From assembly GCF_009882985.1 (NCBI RefSeq), contig NZ_WTUZ01000020.1, positions 495,353 to 559,352 of the forward strand: a stretch of 64,000 bases of DNA, read 5' to 3'. This stretch comes from Paenibacillus silvestris. GTDB lineage: Bacteria; Bacillota; Bacilli; Paenibacillales; NBRC-103111. Below, in pieces: positions 33,738-43,067 of this stretch (position 1 is the stretch's first letter; every line of letters starts with the position of its first letter). The translations under genes were made by a program, and so were the position numbers. Below the pieces are notes generated by a model. That model was not told the origin of the DNA, ran no database searches, and was given only the letters and a program-made list of their open reading frames with translations.

Positions 33738-35547
33738 CGTTATCCTCCTTATGAATCGGAATATCGAAGCTGACGCTTGTCCCCTGACGCGGAATGCTGT
33801 GGATGAATAAGCCTCTGCTGCCCTCTGCCAAGGCTGGGTAATACAACTGAATGCGGCGCTGCACATTGGAGATGGCCATGCCCTTTCCTTTGCCTGACGA
33901 AGGTGCGCCACCACGTTCCATCGCATCCTTGACGGCTTGGAGCGTCTGCCCGCTCATCCCCGGTCCGTCATCGCTGACCGTGATGCGCAGCTCCGCTGCT
34001 TCCAGGGGCGAAGGTTCTACACGGATTGTGATGAGGCCAGGATCTGTTTTTCCTTCCAAGCCGTGCAGGATCGCATTTTCCACCAAAGGCTGAATCAACA
34101 GCTTAGGGATGAGGACATGATTGTACGCCTCATCGATGTTAATTTCCCAGACCAGGCGGGAACCGAACCTCACACTCATAATGCTCAAATACCGCTTAAT
34201 GTGCTCCAATTCCTCTCGCATCGACACCCATTCATCCTTATTGGGACTGCCGATCACATAGCGGAACAAGTCCGACATCGCGACAACGAGATCAGCCAGC
34301 TCCTCCTCATCCTTATCCTGCAAAGACCAGTACAGAGCTTCCAGCGTATTGTATAAAAAATGCGGATCAATCTGAGCTTGAAGCGCTTGCAGTTCCGTTC
34401 GGCTTTGGATGACTTCTTTCTCATACACCAGTTTAATGAGTCCATTGATATTGTCCACCATCTGATTGTAAGTCACATTCAAATCATTCAACTCTGTTGT
34501 ATACGTTTTCGTAAGATTCGGTGTCAGCACGCCTTGCCGCGTATTTCTCATAGCTCGCATTAGCCTTAGGATTGGCCGCGTAATCATCATAGAGAGCAAG
34601 AACGAGAGAATAATGAACAGCACTAACCCAATCGCTCCGGATACAATAATCGCCCAACGCAGAACGGAGATCCCATCGGTAATATCGCTGACTGGATACA
34701 AAATCATCAGTGTCCATCCGGTTTGTTCCGATGGCTGCTTCACCAGAATGTAGCGTTTCTGTTTGATCGTCACCGTCTGAGAGGAGGTCTGCATTAGCTC
34801 GCCTACACCATCTGTTACTTCACCATCCGGTATGATAGGACTTCCTGAGCTGTCTGCCAGCACCAGCAATTCCTGGTGGCTGCCTGTATCCGTCAACTGT
34901 TTCTGAAAATCAAAATAGCTGCTATTGATCCGGACAAGCAAATACCCGCCGTTCGAAAACCAACGGTCAATTAAATTGATCCGTCGAATCGCAAGAACCG
35001 TACCGGGCTCCTTCGGATCGTTCCCGATCCAGACTAGCTTCCCTTTTTCCTTGTCCGCTTGTTCGATCCAATTGTTGTCCACTCGATCGGACATTTTCTG
35101 ATCATCCAACGGGAACAAACGTACAAATCCTGTCGTGTACAACTCCACGTTGCTTACGCCGCTATACGCTTGTATATGATTGGCGATTTTCAACAATGCC
35201 TGCCGCTCGCCAAAGGTCACCTCTTTACCTTGCACATTGGAAAGAAACAGCTGCTGTAGATAGGCGTCATTGACGGCCTGGAGCGTTAGCATGTCAATTT
35301 GCGAAATGATTGCTTCGAGCCTGCCGTTCGCCTGCGAGGCGATTTGCTTCATCTGTGTTTCCGCTTTCGTGTTCAGGAGGGTCGATACCGAGTTGAACGT
35401 AATGGCTCCGGCACAAATAAGCACGATGATCATCACGAACACGAAGCCGGCCAGCATTTGATTGCGCAGTGTATTCCAATTAGCCACCTTCTGCCACAAG
35501 TGGGGTTCCCCTTTTCCATCTGGATTCGTGCATATGTTTCTTGCCAA
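33703..35547 (-). CDS. Sensor histidine kinase, YesM type
   Basis: This kinase of about 600 residues has two membrane segments (about residues 31-52 and 300-325) around an extracellular sensor domain, then HAMP, the His_kinase domain with the phospho-acceptor in LQAQIDPHFLYNTLEALYW, and the ATPase with PKLLIQPLVENAILHGLE and DDGPGMS. The frame begins with a TTG at 35547; another TTG at 35499 has GGGG 9 bases upstream and may be the real start. It senses an extracellular sugar signal and works with the regulator encoded downstream. Confidence 0.92.
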   Translation of the reverse strand: MARNICTNPDGKGEPHLWQKVANWNTLRNQMLAGFVFVMIIVLICAGAITFNSVSTLLNTKAETQMKQIASQANGRLEAIISQIDMLTLQAVNDAYLQQLFLSNVQGKEVTFGERQALLKIANHIQAYSGVSNVELYTTGFVRLFPLDDQKMSDRVDNNWIEQADKEKGKLVWIGNDPKEPGTVLAIRRINLIDRWFSNGGYLLVRINSSYFDFQKQLTDTGSHQELLVLADSSGSPIIPDGEVTDGVGELMQTSSQTVTIKQKRYILVKQPSEQTGWTLMILYPVSDITDGISVLRWAIIVSGAIGLVLFIILSFLLSMMITRPILRLMRAMRNTRQGVLTPNLTKTYTTELNDLNVTYNQMVDNINGLIKLVYEKEVIQSRTELQALQAQIDPHFLYNTLEALYWSLQDKDEEELADLVVAMSDLFRYVIGSPNKDEWVSMREELEHIKRYLSIMSVRFGSRLVWEINIDEAYNHVLIPKLLIQPLVENAILHGLEGKTDPGLITIRVEPSPLEAAELRITVSDDGPGMSGQTLQAVKDAMERGGAPSSGKGKGMAISNVQRRIQLYYPALAEGSRGLFIHSIPRQGTSVSFDIPIHKEDNDDFTEQNNSDR

Positions 35548-36264
35548 ATCATACTACAGACGTGTGAAATTGCCTACCAACTTTCTCAGAGGCAGCACGC
35601 TGGCGGCTGAGGTAATGAGGCCGTGCAAGTTGCAGGGAAGCAACTTGCATATCAATTCCAACTGGCGTAACTCGCAACCTTGCGTCCCACAACGAGCTGC
35701 GGATGTTTATTTCATTGGATGAAATCCAACAAAACGCCCCATTCTACGGGCGAAATTCACATTACGTTGGATGAAATCCACTCACTTCTGGTCAAATCCG
35801 CCTATTTGCTGCTAAAAATAACCGCTTCGTTGGAATTACTCCAATGAAATACGCCATCCAGCCATCAAAATGGGCTTGTTATTGGATTTCATCCAATGAC
35901 AGCCGCCAGTAGCGGCCACGGCCTTCTCTATATTGCACTTTGTGCAATATTGTGGCCTCCATTCAGCCGCTGGCTCCTTCTACGTTGTACTTTGTACAAC
36001 GTTTTGGGCAGCTCAGCGCTGTTTTTGCGCCATTTGGCGCAAATAGATTGCACTTTGTGCAACGAAGCGCGGGATGGCAGGGTGTACAGCTCTTTTATGT
36101 TGTACAAAGTGCAACATAGACAAGGCGGGGGAGGAGTAGGAGGCGATCAAACGACGCGGAATGAGTTACTTGGTACGGGGCGATCAATTGACGCGGGATG
36201 GTTACTTGGAGCGAGGCGATCTATCGGCGCGGAATGCGCTACTTGGAGCGAGGAACTCACCTCA
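35548..36264. repeat. Gene-free region with clustered palindromes (TTGGAT and TTGCAC families)
   Basis: Nine short hairpins are seen. First group: TTGGAT/ATCCAA at 35715-35729, 35767-35780 and 35881-35897 and TTGGA/TCCAA at 35830-35844. Second group, each with a 3-base TTT or AAA loop: ATATTGCAC/GTGCAATAT (35930-35950), ACGTTGTAC/GTACAACGT (35982-36002), TTGCAC/GTGCAA (36048-36062) and TATGTTGTAC/GTGCAACATA (36096-36118). One more is TTTGCGCC/GGCGCAAA (36024-36043). From 36150 to 36250 a ~38-base GGATGAGTTACTTGG-like phrase repeats three times. No gene is supported. Confidence 0.8.
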
Positions 36265-36270
36265 ACCAAC

Positions 36271-36298
36271 AAAAAAGCAGGCCGCCAAAGGCGCCTGC
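36271..36298 (-). terminator. Terminator after the nitric oxide synthase gene
   Basis: On the (-) strand GCAGGCGCC, a short loop and GGCGGCCTGC are followed by six T residues, starting about 10 bases after the stop codon. Confidence 0.85.
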
Positions 36299-36307
36299 CA
36301 TGCTCTC

Positions 36308-37438
36308 CTATGCCTCATCCCGATAAAAAAAGTTGGGCAGCTTCACTTCATTGCTATAATGCTGATGAAAAATATGCGTCGTCGCTGGAGAAAGCGGCGG
36401 GATCAGCCACGTCCAGTCGCCCGTGACCTCACGGCTGGCCTTCTCTTCCTTCTCCTCGAACCGCTTGAACTGCCGAGCGGCGGTATGATGATCAACAATG
36501 GCTACGCCTTGCTGCTGAAAAGAATGCAGCACGGCCACATTCAACTCCACAAGCGCCCGATCCTTCCAGAGGGAAGCGTCGCGCCGAGTATCTAACCCCA
36601 TTGCAGCCGCTACACGCGGCAACATGTTATATCGCGCTTCGTCAGCGAAGTTACGCGCCCCAATCTCTGTCCCCATGTACCAACCGTTGAAAGGAGCCGC
36701 CGAGTAATGGATGCCCCCAATCTCAAGGTACATGTTAGAAACGATCGGCACCGCGTACCATTTGAGACGCAATTCTGCCAATGCCACGATATCCGGATGC
36801 GTGATCGCCACTTCCTTAACCAGTCCACTCGGAATGTCATAGAACTTCGGCGTGTTATCCCCCATCTGAAGGAGCAGCGGCAGAACATCGAAGGGCGTCC
36901 CCGCCCCCTGCCATCCATAAGATTGGCACATGGCCGTAATTTGCAAGGAAGCTGGATCGCCGACGATGCCGTCCTCCGTCTCATAACCTGCATATCGAAT
37001 CAGCTGTGCATTATGAATAAAGGCCCCTGGAGCAGCCCCTGCCCCCAGCACAGGCGAAAATACTGTAATCATCGGGCGGATTTTCCCGTCATTCGTCGCC
37101 GTCTCGATATGGCGAAAGAGAGCTTCCGCCATCTCATCTTCCGTTTCCACATGACGGGCATCCTGCACGGTCAGTGATTCCCAGAACAATCGCCCGATAC
37201 AGCGATTGCTGTTGCGCCAAGCCATTTTGGCGCCATGCTCCAGCTCTTGCAGCGTGTGCTCGTAGGAACCCTTGTACCCGATGGAACGGGTAATCTCGGC
37301 AATGCGAGCTTCGGTTTCGCTCTCGCTTTTGCCTAGTTCATGATAACATTCTCTTATAAAAGGAACGGCCTTATCTAACAGTTGGTCCTGCACTTCTTTC
37401 ATAGGTGTAACTCCATTCCGATTCATAGAAGCTCCCAC
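36308..37438 (-). CDS. nos: Bacterial nitric oxide synthase, oxygenase domain
   Basis: The enzyme oxidises L-arginine to citrulline and nitric oxide using heme and tetrahydrofolate/biopterin. The heme thiolate ligand is Cys80 in [13 protein letters not shown], and the arginine-binding helix is seen in [13 protein letters not shown]. At 376 residues it is the stand-alone oxygenase typical of Bacillus, with no reductase domain; electrons come from unrelated flavodoxins or reductases not encoded here. Start: GTG at 37438 (GGGAGGA upstream) or ATG at 37426 are both plausible. Bacterial NO is known to protect against oxidative stress and some antibiotics. The gene is followed by a terminator and preceded by a small unknown gene. 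Confidence 0.96.
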   Translation of the reverse strand: MGASMNRNGVTPMKEVQDQLLDKAVPFIRECYHELGKSESETEARIAEITRSIGYKGSYEHTLQELEHGAKMAWRNSNRCIGRLFWESLTVQDARHVETEDEMAEALFRHIETATNDGKIRPMITVFSPVLGAGAAPGAFIHNAQLIRYAGYETEDGIVGDPASLQITAMCQSYGWQGAGTPFDVLPLLLQMGDNTPKFYDIPSGLVKEVAITHPDIVALAELRLKWYAVPIVSNMYLEIGGIHYSAAPFNGWYMGTEIGARNFADEARYNMLPRVAAAMGLDTRRDASLWKDRALVELNVAVLHSFQQQGVAIVDHHTAARQFKRFEEKEEKASREVTGDWTWLIPPLSPATTHIFHQHYSNEVKLPNFFYRDEA

Positions 37439-37468
37439 GGGCTTTCCTCCCGTCAGGCTCCCTATCTC

Positions 37469-37798
37469 TTACAATTGTGCGCTAAATTGCTCCGGTACAT
37501 AAGCTATTTGAGAGCCAGCGATAATGGTTAACTCGCCCTGCTCCTCTGAATATTGAACGGCGTCATCGCCAACATAGAACCATACTTTCCGTGTCGGTTG
37601 ATTCTCAAACTCTTGAAAAATAAAAACATTAAGTTCATCTTTCCATTTTAAAAGCTCAGAAATACGCTCCCGATCAATCTGCACGGTGAAAACCCACTGT
37701 TCGTCTACTTGCTTATACGTATAATCAACAGGCTGCTTACCTGTATCAATAAATGCCCGACCGCCTACCGCATGCTTCACCAAAAATTGTTCCTTCAT
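37469..37798 (-). CDS. Hypothetical protein, 109 residues
   Basis: I do not recognise this family. It is soluble and mildly acidic, has no signal peptide or membrane segment, and is rich in beta-type alternation and aromatic residues (KVWFYVGDDAVQYSEE). It lies 16 bases after the pirin gene and 30 bases before nos, all in one orientation, so it is probably co-transcribed with both. A good Shine-Dalgarno (GGAGG) precedes the ATG, which supports it being a real gene. Confidence 0.7.
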   Translation of the reverse strand: MKEQFLVKHAVGGRAFIDTGKQPVDYTYKQVDEQWVFTVQIDRERISELLKWKDELNVFIFQEFENQPTRKVWFYVGDDAVQYSEEQGELTIIAGSQIAYVPEQFSAQL

Positions 37799-37814
37799 TT
37801 CCGCAGCCTCCTTA

Positions 37815-38513
37815 TTATGGCAGATCGATTAACATGAAATGGGCATCTTCCGCAGCACGAAGCGCAAGCGTCGACTCCGCCTCCATGCGCGCGCTGTCCA
37901 TCGTTTCCAACTGAGCGTTATTGGCCTCCAACTTCCCGCTAATGACCATTAGAAAAATACGTCGATTCTCGCCCTGATGGAAGACCAGCTCTTGGCCCGC
38001 TTCTAATTTGCTGAGATAGATGCTCATATCCTGGTAGATTTTCGCTTTGTGCTCGCCACCTTCAGGCGTTACAACCGGGAGCAAGGCATTCGTCATGGCC
38101 TCTGGCACATAGGTCACATTCTCGAAGGACGGCTCCGTGCCGCGTTTCGCAGGCATAAACCAGAGTTGGAACAAGCTGAGCGGCTCTGAGTCCGAAGCAT
38201 TGTACTCGGCATGAATCACGCCGCTGCCCGCTGACATGCGCTGAACACCACCTGCTGCTGTTACTGCCACGTTCCCCAAACTATCCTCGTGCTTAATGGC
38301 TCCGCTGAGAACGACGCTGACAATTTCCATATCGCTGTGCGGATGCGGTCCAAAACCGCGACCTGCAGCAATTTCATCATAATTGCACACGCGCATAACC
38401 CCGAAACCCGTATTATTTTCATCAAAATAATCACCAAACGAAAAGCTCTTATACCCCTTAAGCCAGCCTAAATCCGAGCTGTTTCGTGTATGTGCAGGAA
38501 ATACTTGTATCAT
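37815..38513 (-). CDS. Pirin family protein, YhhW/YhaK type
   Basis: This 232-residue bicupin protein has the pirin core RGFGPHPHSDMEIVSVVLSG with metal-binding His residues, and GVQRMSAGSGVIHAEYN with a further His and Glu. YhhW of E. coli has quercetin 2,3-dioxygenase activity, but the natural role of this group is unclear, and redox sensing has been proposed. Being upstream of nos in one likely operon fits an oxidative or nitrosative stress role, which is inference. Confidence 0.92.
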   Translation of the reverse strand: MIQVFPAHTRNSSDLGWLKGYKSFSFGDYFDENNTGFGVMRVCNYDEIAAGRGFGPHPHSDMEIVSVVLSGAIKHEDSLGNVAVTAAGGVQRMSAGSGVIHAEYNASDSEPLSLFQLWFMPAKRGTEPSFENVTYVPEAMTNALLPVVTPEGGEHKAKIYQDMSIYLSKLEAGQELVFHQGENRRIFLMVISGKLEANNAQLETMDSARMEAESTLALRAAEDAHFMLIDLP

Positions 38514-38630
38514 AGTTAGTCGCCTCCTTTATTAAGTACTCTAAGCTTATCATATTGTGACAATCGACTTCCATGTCGGAACAGTGGCGGAACGGTTGCA
38601 AAATAAAGACGAGCCGCCACGACAAACAAA

Positions 38631-38652
38631 AAAGGCCGTCCCCGGCCTTTTC
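38631..38652. terminator. Terminator of the GH43 operon
   Basis: AAAGGCCG (38631-38638), a 4-base loop and CGGCCTTT (38643-38650), with A and T runs on the flanks. It lies about 30 bases after the GH43 stop and separates it from the pirin-nos operon. Confidence 0.88.
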
Positions 38653-38682
38653 AGACCTTGCGGAACAGCCTTTGTCTACTTA

Positions 38683-39645
38683 TTAGTCACCAAGCACGGA
38701 CCCTGCAAAGTCCGGTGTGCCATCCTCGTGCCACTTCAGCACACGAACAAACGTATGGCGATTGGGATCGTAGAGCGGATCCCCTTCAATATCTTTATAA
38801 TTCCTCGCGTGGAACACGAGAATATCCTGCGAACCATCCTCTGACACGGTGAAACTGTTGTGTCCCGGCCCATAAAGAGCGATGTTCTCATCGGTTGAGA
38901 GCACCGGAGATTCAGATTTCGACCACGACTGCGGGTCCAACAAATCCGCGTCTTCATCTGCCGTCAACAGCCCCATGCAGTAATTAAAGTCAGTCGCGCT
39001 TGCGGAAAAAGAGAGAAAGATGCGTCCATTAGCCTTCAATACCGCCGCACCTTCATTAACCTTAAAGCCGATGATTTCCCAATCATACTGCGGCGTTGTA
39101 ATCATGACCTGCTTGCCTTGGAGCGTCCAGGGATTGCTCATTTCCGAAATGTAGAGGTTCGAATTTCCGATAATTTCAGGGTCTTTCTGTGCCCAGACCA
39201 AATACCGAATTCCTCGATGCTCGAAGGAAGTAGCATCTAGCGCAAAACTCTCCCACTCCGTGCGCAACTGCCCCTTCTCCACCCACTCCCCTTCCAGAGG
39301 ATTAGCCGCAGCATTTTCGAGAACATACATTCGGTGGTCAAAGAGACCCTCGTTCGTTTCTGTCGTTCTAGCCGCAGCAAAATAGATATACCATTTGTCC
39401 CCTACAAAATGGATTTCCGGCGCCCAAATATTGGCACTCAGAGGGCCTTCGCTATATTTCCGCCAGGCTACGACTGGCTTCGCCTCGTGTAAACCTTCGA
39501 TTGTCGCAGAGCGACGCACTTCAATGCGATCATACTCAGGTACCGACGCTGTAAAATAATAAAATCCATCCGTATGCTTGTATATCCATGGATCAGCACG
39601 CTGCTCCAAAAGAGGTTTAATCACGTTGGTTTCTAAGTTTTTCAT
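38683..39645 (-). CDS. Glycoside hydrolase family 43 (arabinofuranosidase/xylosidase type), cytoplasmic
   Basis: This 320-residue five-bladed propeller enzyme has the GH43 catalytic set: base Asp in RADPWIYKH, pKa-modulating Asp in FALDATSF and acid Glu in VNEGAAVLK. There is no signal peptide, so it would act on imported arabino- or xylo-oligosaccharides. Upstream genes encode a CUT1 transporter and, divergently, a GntR/LacI-type repressor resembling AraR, which points to arabinose-containing substrates. Specificity within GH43 cannot be read from the sequence alone. Confidence 0.9.
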   Translation of the reverse strand: MKNLETNVIKPLLEQRADPWIYKHTDGFYYFTASVPEYDRIEVRRSATIEGLHEAKPVVAWRKYSEGPLSANIWAPEIHFVGDKWYIYFAAARTTETNEGLFDHRMYVLENAAANPLEGEWVEKGQLRTEWESFALDATSFEHRGIRYLVWAQKDPEIIGNSNLYISEMSNPWTLQGKQVMITTPQYDWEIIGFKVNEGAAVLKANGRIFLSFSASATDFNYCMGLLTADEDADLLDPQSWSKSESPVLSTDENIALYGPGHNSFTVSEDGSQDILVFHARNYKDIEGDPLYDPNRHTFVRVLKWHEDGTPDFAGSVLGD

Positions 39646-39668
39646 AGGTTAGTCTCCTTTAATACTCT

Positions 39669-39739
39669 CTCTGTTTGTCTGTTTGTCTACAGTCTGTTTA
39701 TCTGTCTGTTTATCTGTCTGTTTATCTGTCAGTTTGTCA
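39669..39739. repeat. Low-complexity tandem repeat (TCTGTTTATCTG type)
   Basis: About 70 bases between the permease and GH43 genes consist of CTGTTTGTCTGTTTGTC followed by roughly three copies of the 12-base unit TCTGTTTATCTG. This looks like slipped-strand growth and may vary in length among strains. It covers the region ahead of the GH43 gene but leaves its ribosome binding site (AGGAGACT) intact. Confidence 0.75.
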
Positions 39740-40582
39740 GCCTTTCACGCCGCCAACTGTAAGTCCCGACACGAAGAACCGCTGGAAGAAGATGAAGACA
39801 ATTAGAATCGGTACAATCGCCAGCACGGAACCAGCAATTAGAATATCATAGTTGTTGCCATAAGGTGTGACTAGACTAGATAGACCGATGGGCAGCGTCA
39901 GCTTCTCACCCGTTTTGAGCACGATTAGCGGCCAGACAAAGCTGTTCCAGCTCGCAAGAGCCTGCAGGATAGCCATAGCCCCAAACGCCGGAGCCATCAA
40001 AGGCATCATAATTTTGAAAAAGATCCCGTACTCCGAGCAGCCGTCAATTCTCCCCGCATCAAGGAAATCCTTAGGCAATCCGGCCGCATATTGCCGGAAG
40101 AAGAAGATCGGCAGCGGCGCTACGACAAAAGGCAGGATAACGCCAGCATACGTATCAATTAAGCGGAAACTGATCATCTGTTTATAAAGCGGAAGCATGA
40201 TAATTTCCACTGGTACCATCATGACGAGAAGCACGAAGAGGAAAATAATATTTCTACCGACAAATCGGTACATCGCCAGCCCGTAACCCACCATAGAGGA
40301 TAAAAGCAAACAAAATATCGTATAAACAATCGAGATCAGCACACTGTTCTTGTACCATATCAAATACTTTTTGGCGGAGGCAGAAAACAGGAACGAATAG
40401 TTATGGAAAGATAACAGCTCCGGCTGCAGCTTCACATTAAGCCCATAACGCAGCATTTCTTTGGATGGTTTTAACGAGGCCAAAGCAAGACTGTAGAACG
40501 GGAACAAAGCGAGAATCGCCAGCACGGCAAACAGCAAGACCAATAAGGAGGATTGAAGGAATTTATTTCGTTCAATTTGCAT
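39737..40582 (-). CDS. Sugar ABC transporter permease, CUT1 MalG type
   Basis: This 281-residue permease has six membrane segments and the EAA loop KDFLDAGRIDGCSEYGIFFKIMMPLM, and ends with FVSGLTVGGVKG. It is encoded 3 bases after its partner permease. It belongs to the binding protein/permease/permease/GH43 operon. Confidence 0.92.
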   Translation of the reverse strand: MQIERNKFLQSSLLVLLFAVLAILALFPFYSLALASLKPSKEMLRYGLNVKLQPELLSFHNYSFLFSASAKKYLIWYKNSVLISIVYTIFCLLLSSMVGYGLAMYRFVGRNIIFLFVLLVMMVPVEIIMLPLYKQMISFRLIDTYAGVILPFVVAPLPIFFFRQYAAGLPKDFLDAGRIDGCSEYGIFFKIMMPLMAPAFGAMAILQALASWNSFVWPLIVLKTGEKLTLPIGLSSLVTPYGNNYDILIAGSVLAIVPILIVFIFFQRFFVSGLTVGGVKG

Positions 40583-40585
40583 GTC

Positions 40586-41470
40586 CTAGTCCTCCTTTTT
40601 AAATAAGCCGAAAAATTTTAACTGAATGACATTCAATACCATCGTAATCGCTAACAAAGTAATGCCAATGGCAGACCCGAAGCCCAGGTTATTTCGTTCG
40701 ATGCCTTCCCGGTAGAGCAGGCCTATCATCGTCAAACCGATGTCATTGGGAGAGCGATTGCCACTCCACAGAATGAAGCTCTCGGTAAACATGGAATAGC
40801 CGCCGTAGATGGAAATCGTAATGACATAAATCGCAACCGGCTTTAATAAAGGCAACGTAATGCGCCAGAAGCGGTCCCATTTGTTCGCGCCGTCGATCTC
40901 CGCCGACTCATATATTTCATGCGGAATGCTTTGCAGCGCTGACAAGAAATAAATGATATTGACGCCGGTAAAACGCCAAGTCGCCAGTATGACCATGACA
41001 AGCATACCTGTCGCCGAATTAGCGAGCCAGTTAATACTCGGCATCCCCAGCAAATGACGGAACCCGTTCATCACGGACTCGTCCAAACTGCCGAAGACAA
41101 GCCGGAATATCGTACCCGCCACAACGACCGAAGTGAGCGAAGGAATAAACAAAGCGGAACGGAAAAAAGCGCTCGCCTTGGTGAGCTTCGCGTTCAGGAA
41201 AACAGCCAGCACAAGTGGCAGCGGAATTAACACCAGAATAGTCCAGAACGTATATCTGCTGCTATTTTTCAAGGCTGTGAAAAAGGATTCGCTCCATAGA
41301 TTTTTATAATTCGCCAGCCCAATGAAGTGCGTTTGACCCGGAAGAACCTCTTGAAAGCTCATGACAATCGTGTTCACGACTGGATAAGCAAAAAAGATAA
41401 GGAAAGACAATACAAATGGCAGAACAAACACGTAGGGAGCTACCCGGGAGGAATACAGAAATTTACTCAT
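40586..41470 (-). CDS. Sugar ABC transporter permease, CUT1 MalF type
   Basis: This 294-residue permease has six membrane segments and the EAA loop HEIYESAEIDGANKWDRFWRITLPLLKP. It lies about 100 bases after the binding-protein gene, with a small GAACGC/GCGTTC hairpin in between, and works with the permease directly downstream. The ATPase is not encoded here. Confidence 0.92.
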   Translation of the reverse strand: MSKFLYSSRVAPYVFVLPFVLSFLIFFAYPVVNTIVMSFQEVLPGQTHFIGLANYKNLWSESFFTALKNSSRYTFWTILVLIPLPLVLAVFLNAKLTKASAFFRSALFIPSLTSVVVAGTIFRLVFGSLDESVMNGFRHLLGMPSINWLANSATGMLVMVILATWRFTGVNIIYFLSALQSIPHEIYESAEIDGANKWDRFWRITLPLLKPVAIYVITISIYGGYSMFTESFILWSGNRSPNDIGLTMIGLLYREGIERNNLGFGSAIGITLLAITMVLNVIQLKFFGLFKKED

Positions 41471-41569
41471 ATCGACTATCGCTACTCCTCTCTAGAAGCG
41501 TCGCCAGCTTCACCCAAGACGTGAACTTTAGCTCAGGCAAAGCCAGCAACGGAACGCGAGGCGTTCGAA

Positions 41570-42874
41570 CTACTTGATATTTTTCACGGCATCGTCCAGT
41601 ACTTGTTTCGGATCTTTCAACTCATTCAGCGCTTGGAAAATCGTCTTGGTCTTGAGGTAATCAGACACGGCCGGCGTTTTCTCTTTAATATTCGTAGGCG
41701 CGATTTCACCTTTTACAGAAATGAGAACGTCCCATAGATTTTTACCAAAATATGCGGTGAATTTATTGTCCGCTTTCAGCGCCGGGTCATTCCAAACATC
41801 TGTACGAATCGGGTCAAAGCCGAGCTGCGACCAAATCTGGATGTTCCCCTCTTTGGACAATTTGGCATAGGATAGGAATTTCTTCGCAATTTCTTGATTC
41901 TTCGATTGTTTCGTAATGACCGTACCCGTCCCCCCCATTCCGGAAGAGCGCATCTCGCCTTGTTTGAATACCGGCATCGGTTTAATGATGATTTTGCCTT
42001 TGAGATCAGGCATATAGTCCGTAAACCGGCCCATATACCACATCGGCATCCAGACGGAAGCTGCGCCGCCTTTATTCATGAAGCCGTAATATTCCTCCGC
42101 ATGATGAAAGCCGCCCGGAGCCACAATCGCTACTTTCTCTTTCACCAGCTTTTGAAGATAAGATAAGACATCATTATTCGCTTGATCTCCCAGCGTCACG
42201 TTACCGCTTTTATCCAGAAAGTCTGAACCGTGTTGAACAACGAGTGGCCAGAAGCTCCACTGATCCTGCGTTTCGACGGTCGTCATTGGCTTACCGGTCT
42301 TTTCGAGAACCTGTTTGCCTGCATTTTCATAGTCGTCCCAAGTCTTGATATTGTCCGCATTCACGCCTGCTTTATCGAGAATTTCCTTGTTATAGTAGAT
42401 AACTTGAGCTCCCACGTGGTAGTCGATGCCGTAATACTTGCCTTCCTTGGCATAATTCTCGAGTCGAGACATGACCAGATTCGCTTTTTCCGGCTCAACA
42501 ATATCGTTTAGAGAAGTCAGCTGGACATCGCCTTTCAGGAAATTACCGATTTTGCTGATTTCAATATCAGCCATATCGGGGGCACCTGTACCGGATTGCA
42601 GCGCCACCAGCAGTTTATTGTGGTTATCATCATATGGGAACGTTGTTGCTTCTAGTTTAATCGACTGATCGGGATGTGCTTTATTCCAGGACTCTGCCAT
42701 GCTTTCAAAAAATTTCTGATGCAGCTCATTAAACGTCCAGAAGCTCAGCTTGACCGGCTCGCCTGGCTTGGTTGCGCTATCATTTGGCGTTGTGCTCGGG
42801 CTTGATGTGCAAGCAGATAGTATAAGCATCGATGCTAGGACCGCAGCTGAAGTTACTTGTAGCTTCCTCTTCAT
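41570..42874 (-). CDS. Sugar-binding lipoprotein of a CUT1 ABC transporter
   Basis: This 434-residue protein has a lipoprotein signal (MLILSACTSSPS) and a type 1 solute-binding domain resembling arabino-oligosaccharide binding proteins in general layout. It is the first gene of the GH43 operon, and its promoter carries a -10 box TATAAT (42930-42935) and a cre site. The repressor gene diverges from it. Confidence 0.9.
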   Translation of the reverse strand: MKRKLQVTSAAVLASMLILSACTSSPSTTPNDSATKPGEPVKLSFWTFNELHQKFFESMAESWNKAHPDQSIKLEATTFPYDDNHNKLLVALQSGTGAPDMADIEISKIGNFLKGDVQLTSLNDIVEPEKANLVMSRLENYAKEGKYYGIDYHVGAQVIYYNKEILDKAGVNADNIKTWDDYENAGKQVLEKTGKPMTTVETQDQWSFWPLVVQHGSDFLDKSGNVTLGDQANNDVLSYLQKLVKEKVAIVAPGGFHHAEEYYGFMNKGGAASVWMPMWYMGRFTDYMPDLKGKIIIKPMPVFKQGEMRSSGMGGTGTVITKQSKNQEIAKKFLSYAKLSKEGNIQIWSQLGFDPIRTDVWNDPALKADNKFTAYFGKNLWDVLISVKGEIAPTNIKEKTPAVSDYLKTKTIFQALNELKDPKQVLDDAVKNIK

Positions 42875-42908
42875 AACAATGATTCCCCCTAGATTGGAAT
42901 TAACAACG

Positions 42909-42935
42909 TGTAAGCGCTTTACACATCGAATTATA
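42909..42935 (-). promoter_or_regulatory. Promoter -10 region and cre site of the GH43 transporter operon
   Basis: TGTAAGCGCTTTACA (42909-42923) is a strong cre match. On the (-) strand it lies just downstream of a TATAAT at 42930-42935 (weak -35 TATAAA, 17 bases further up), so it covers the transcription start, as expected for CcpA repression. Confidence 0.78.
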
Positions 42936-43067
42936 GTACATAAAATTCCATATTTATATAACCAATTTAGTATAAAATCATATTTATTATATTAAACATA
43001 TTCCATTTTATTGATTTACTCAGTACAATGAAGCTAGCTAGATTATATAGAATCAGGTGATGCTCGT

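Noticed and set aside
33738..33926. 63-codon N-terminal extension of the YesN-type regulator
   Set aside because: The extension lies inside the kinase gene and has no domain; the ATG at 33737 has AAGGAGG and starts the receiver domain normally.
36150..36260. Short (+) frames in the triple ~38-base repeat upstream of the NOS terminator
   Set aside because: They arise from the repeat, lack ribosome sites and resemble no protein family.
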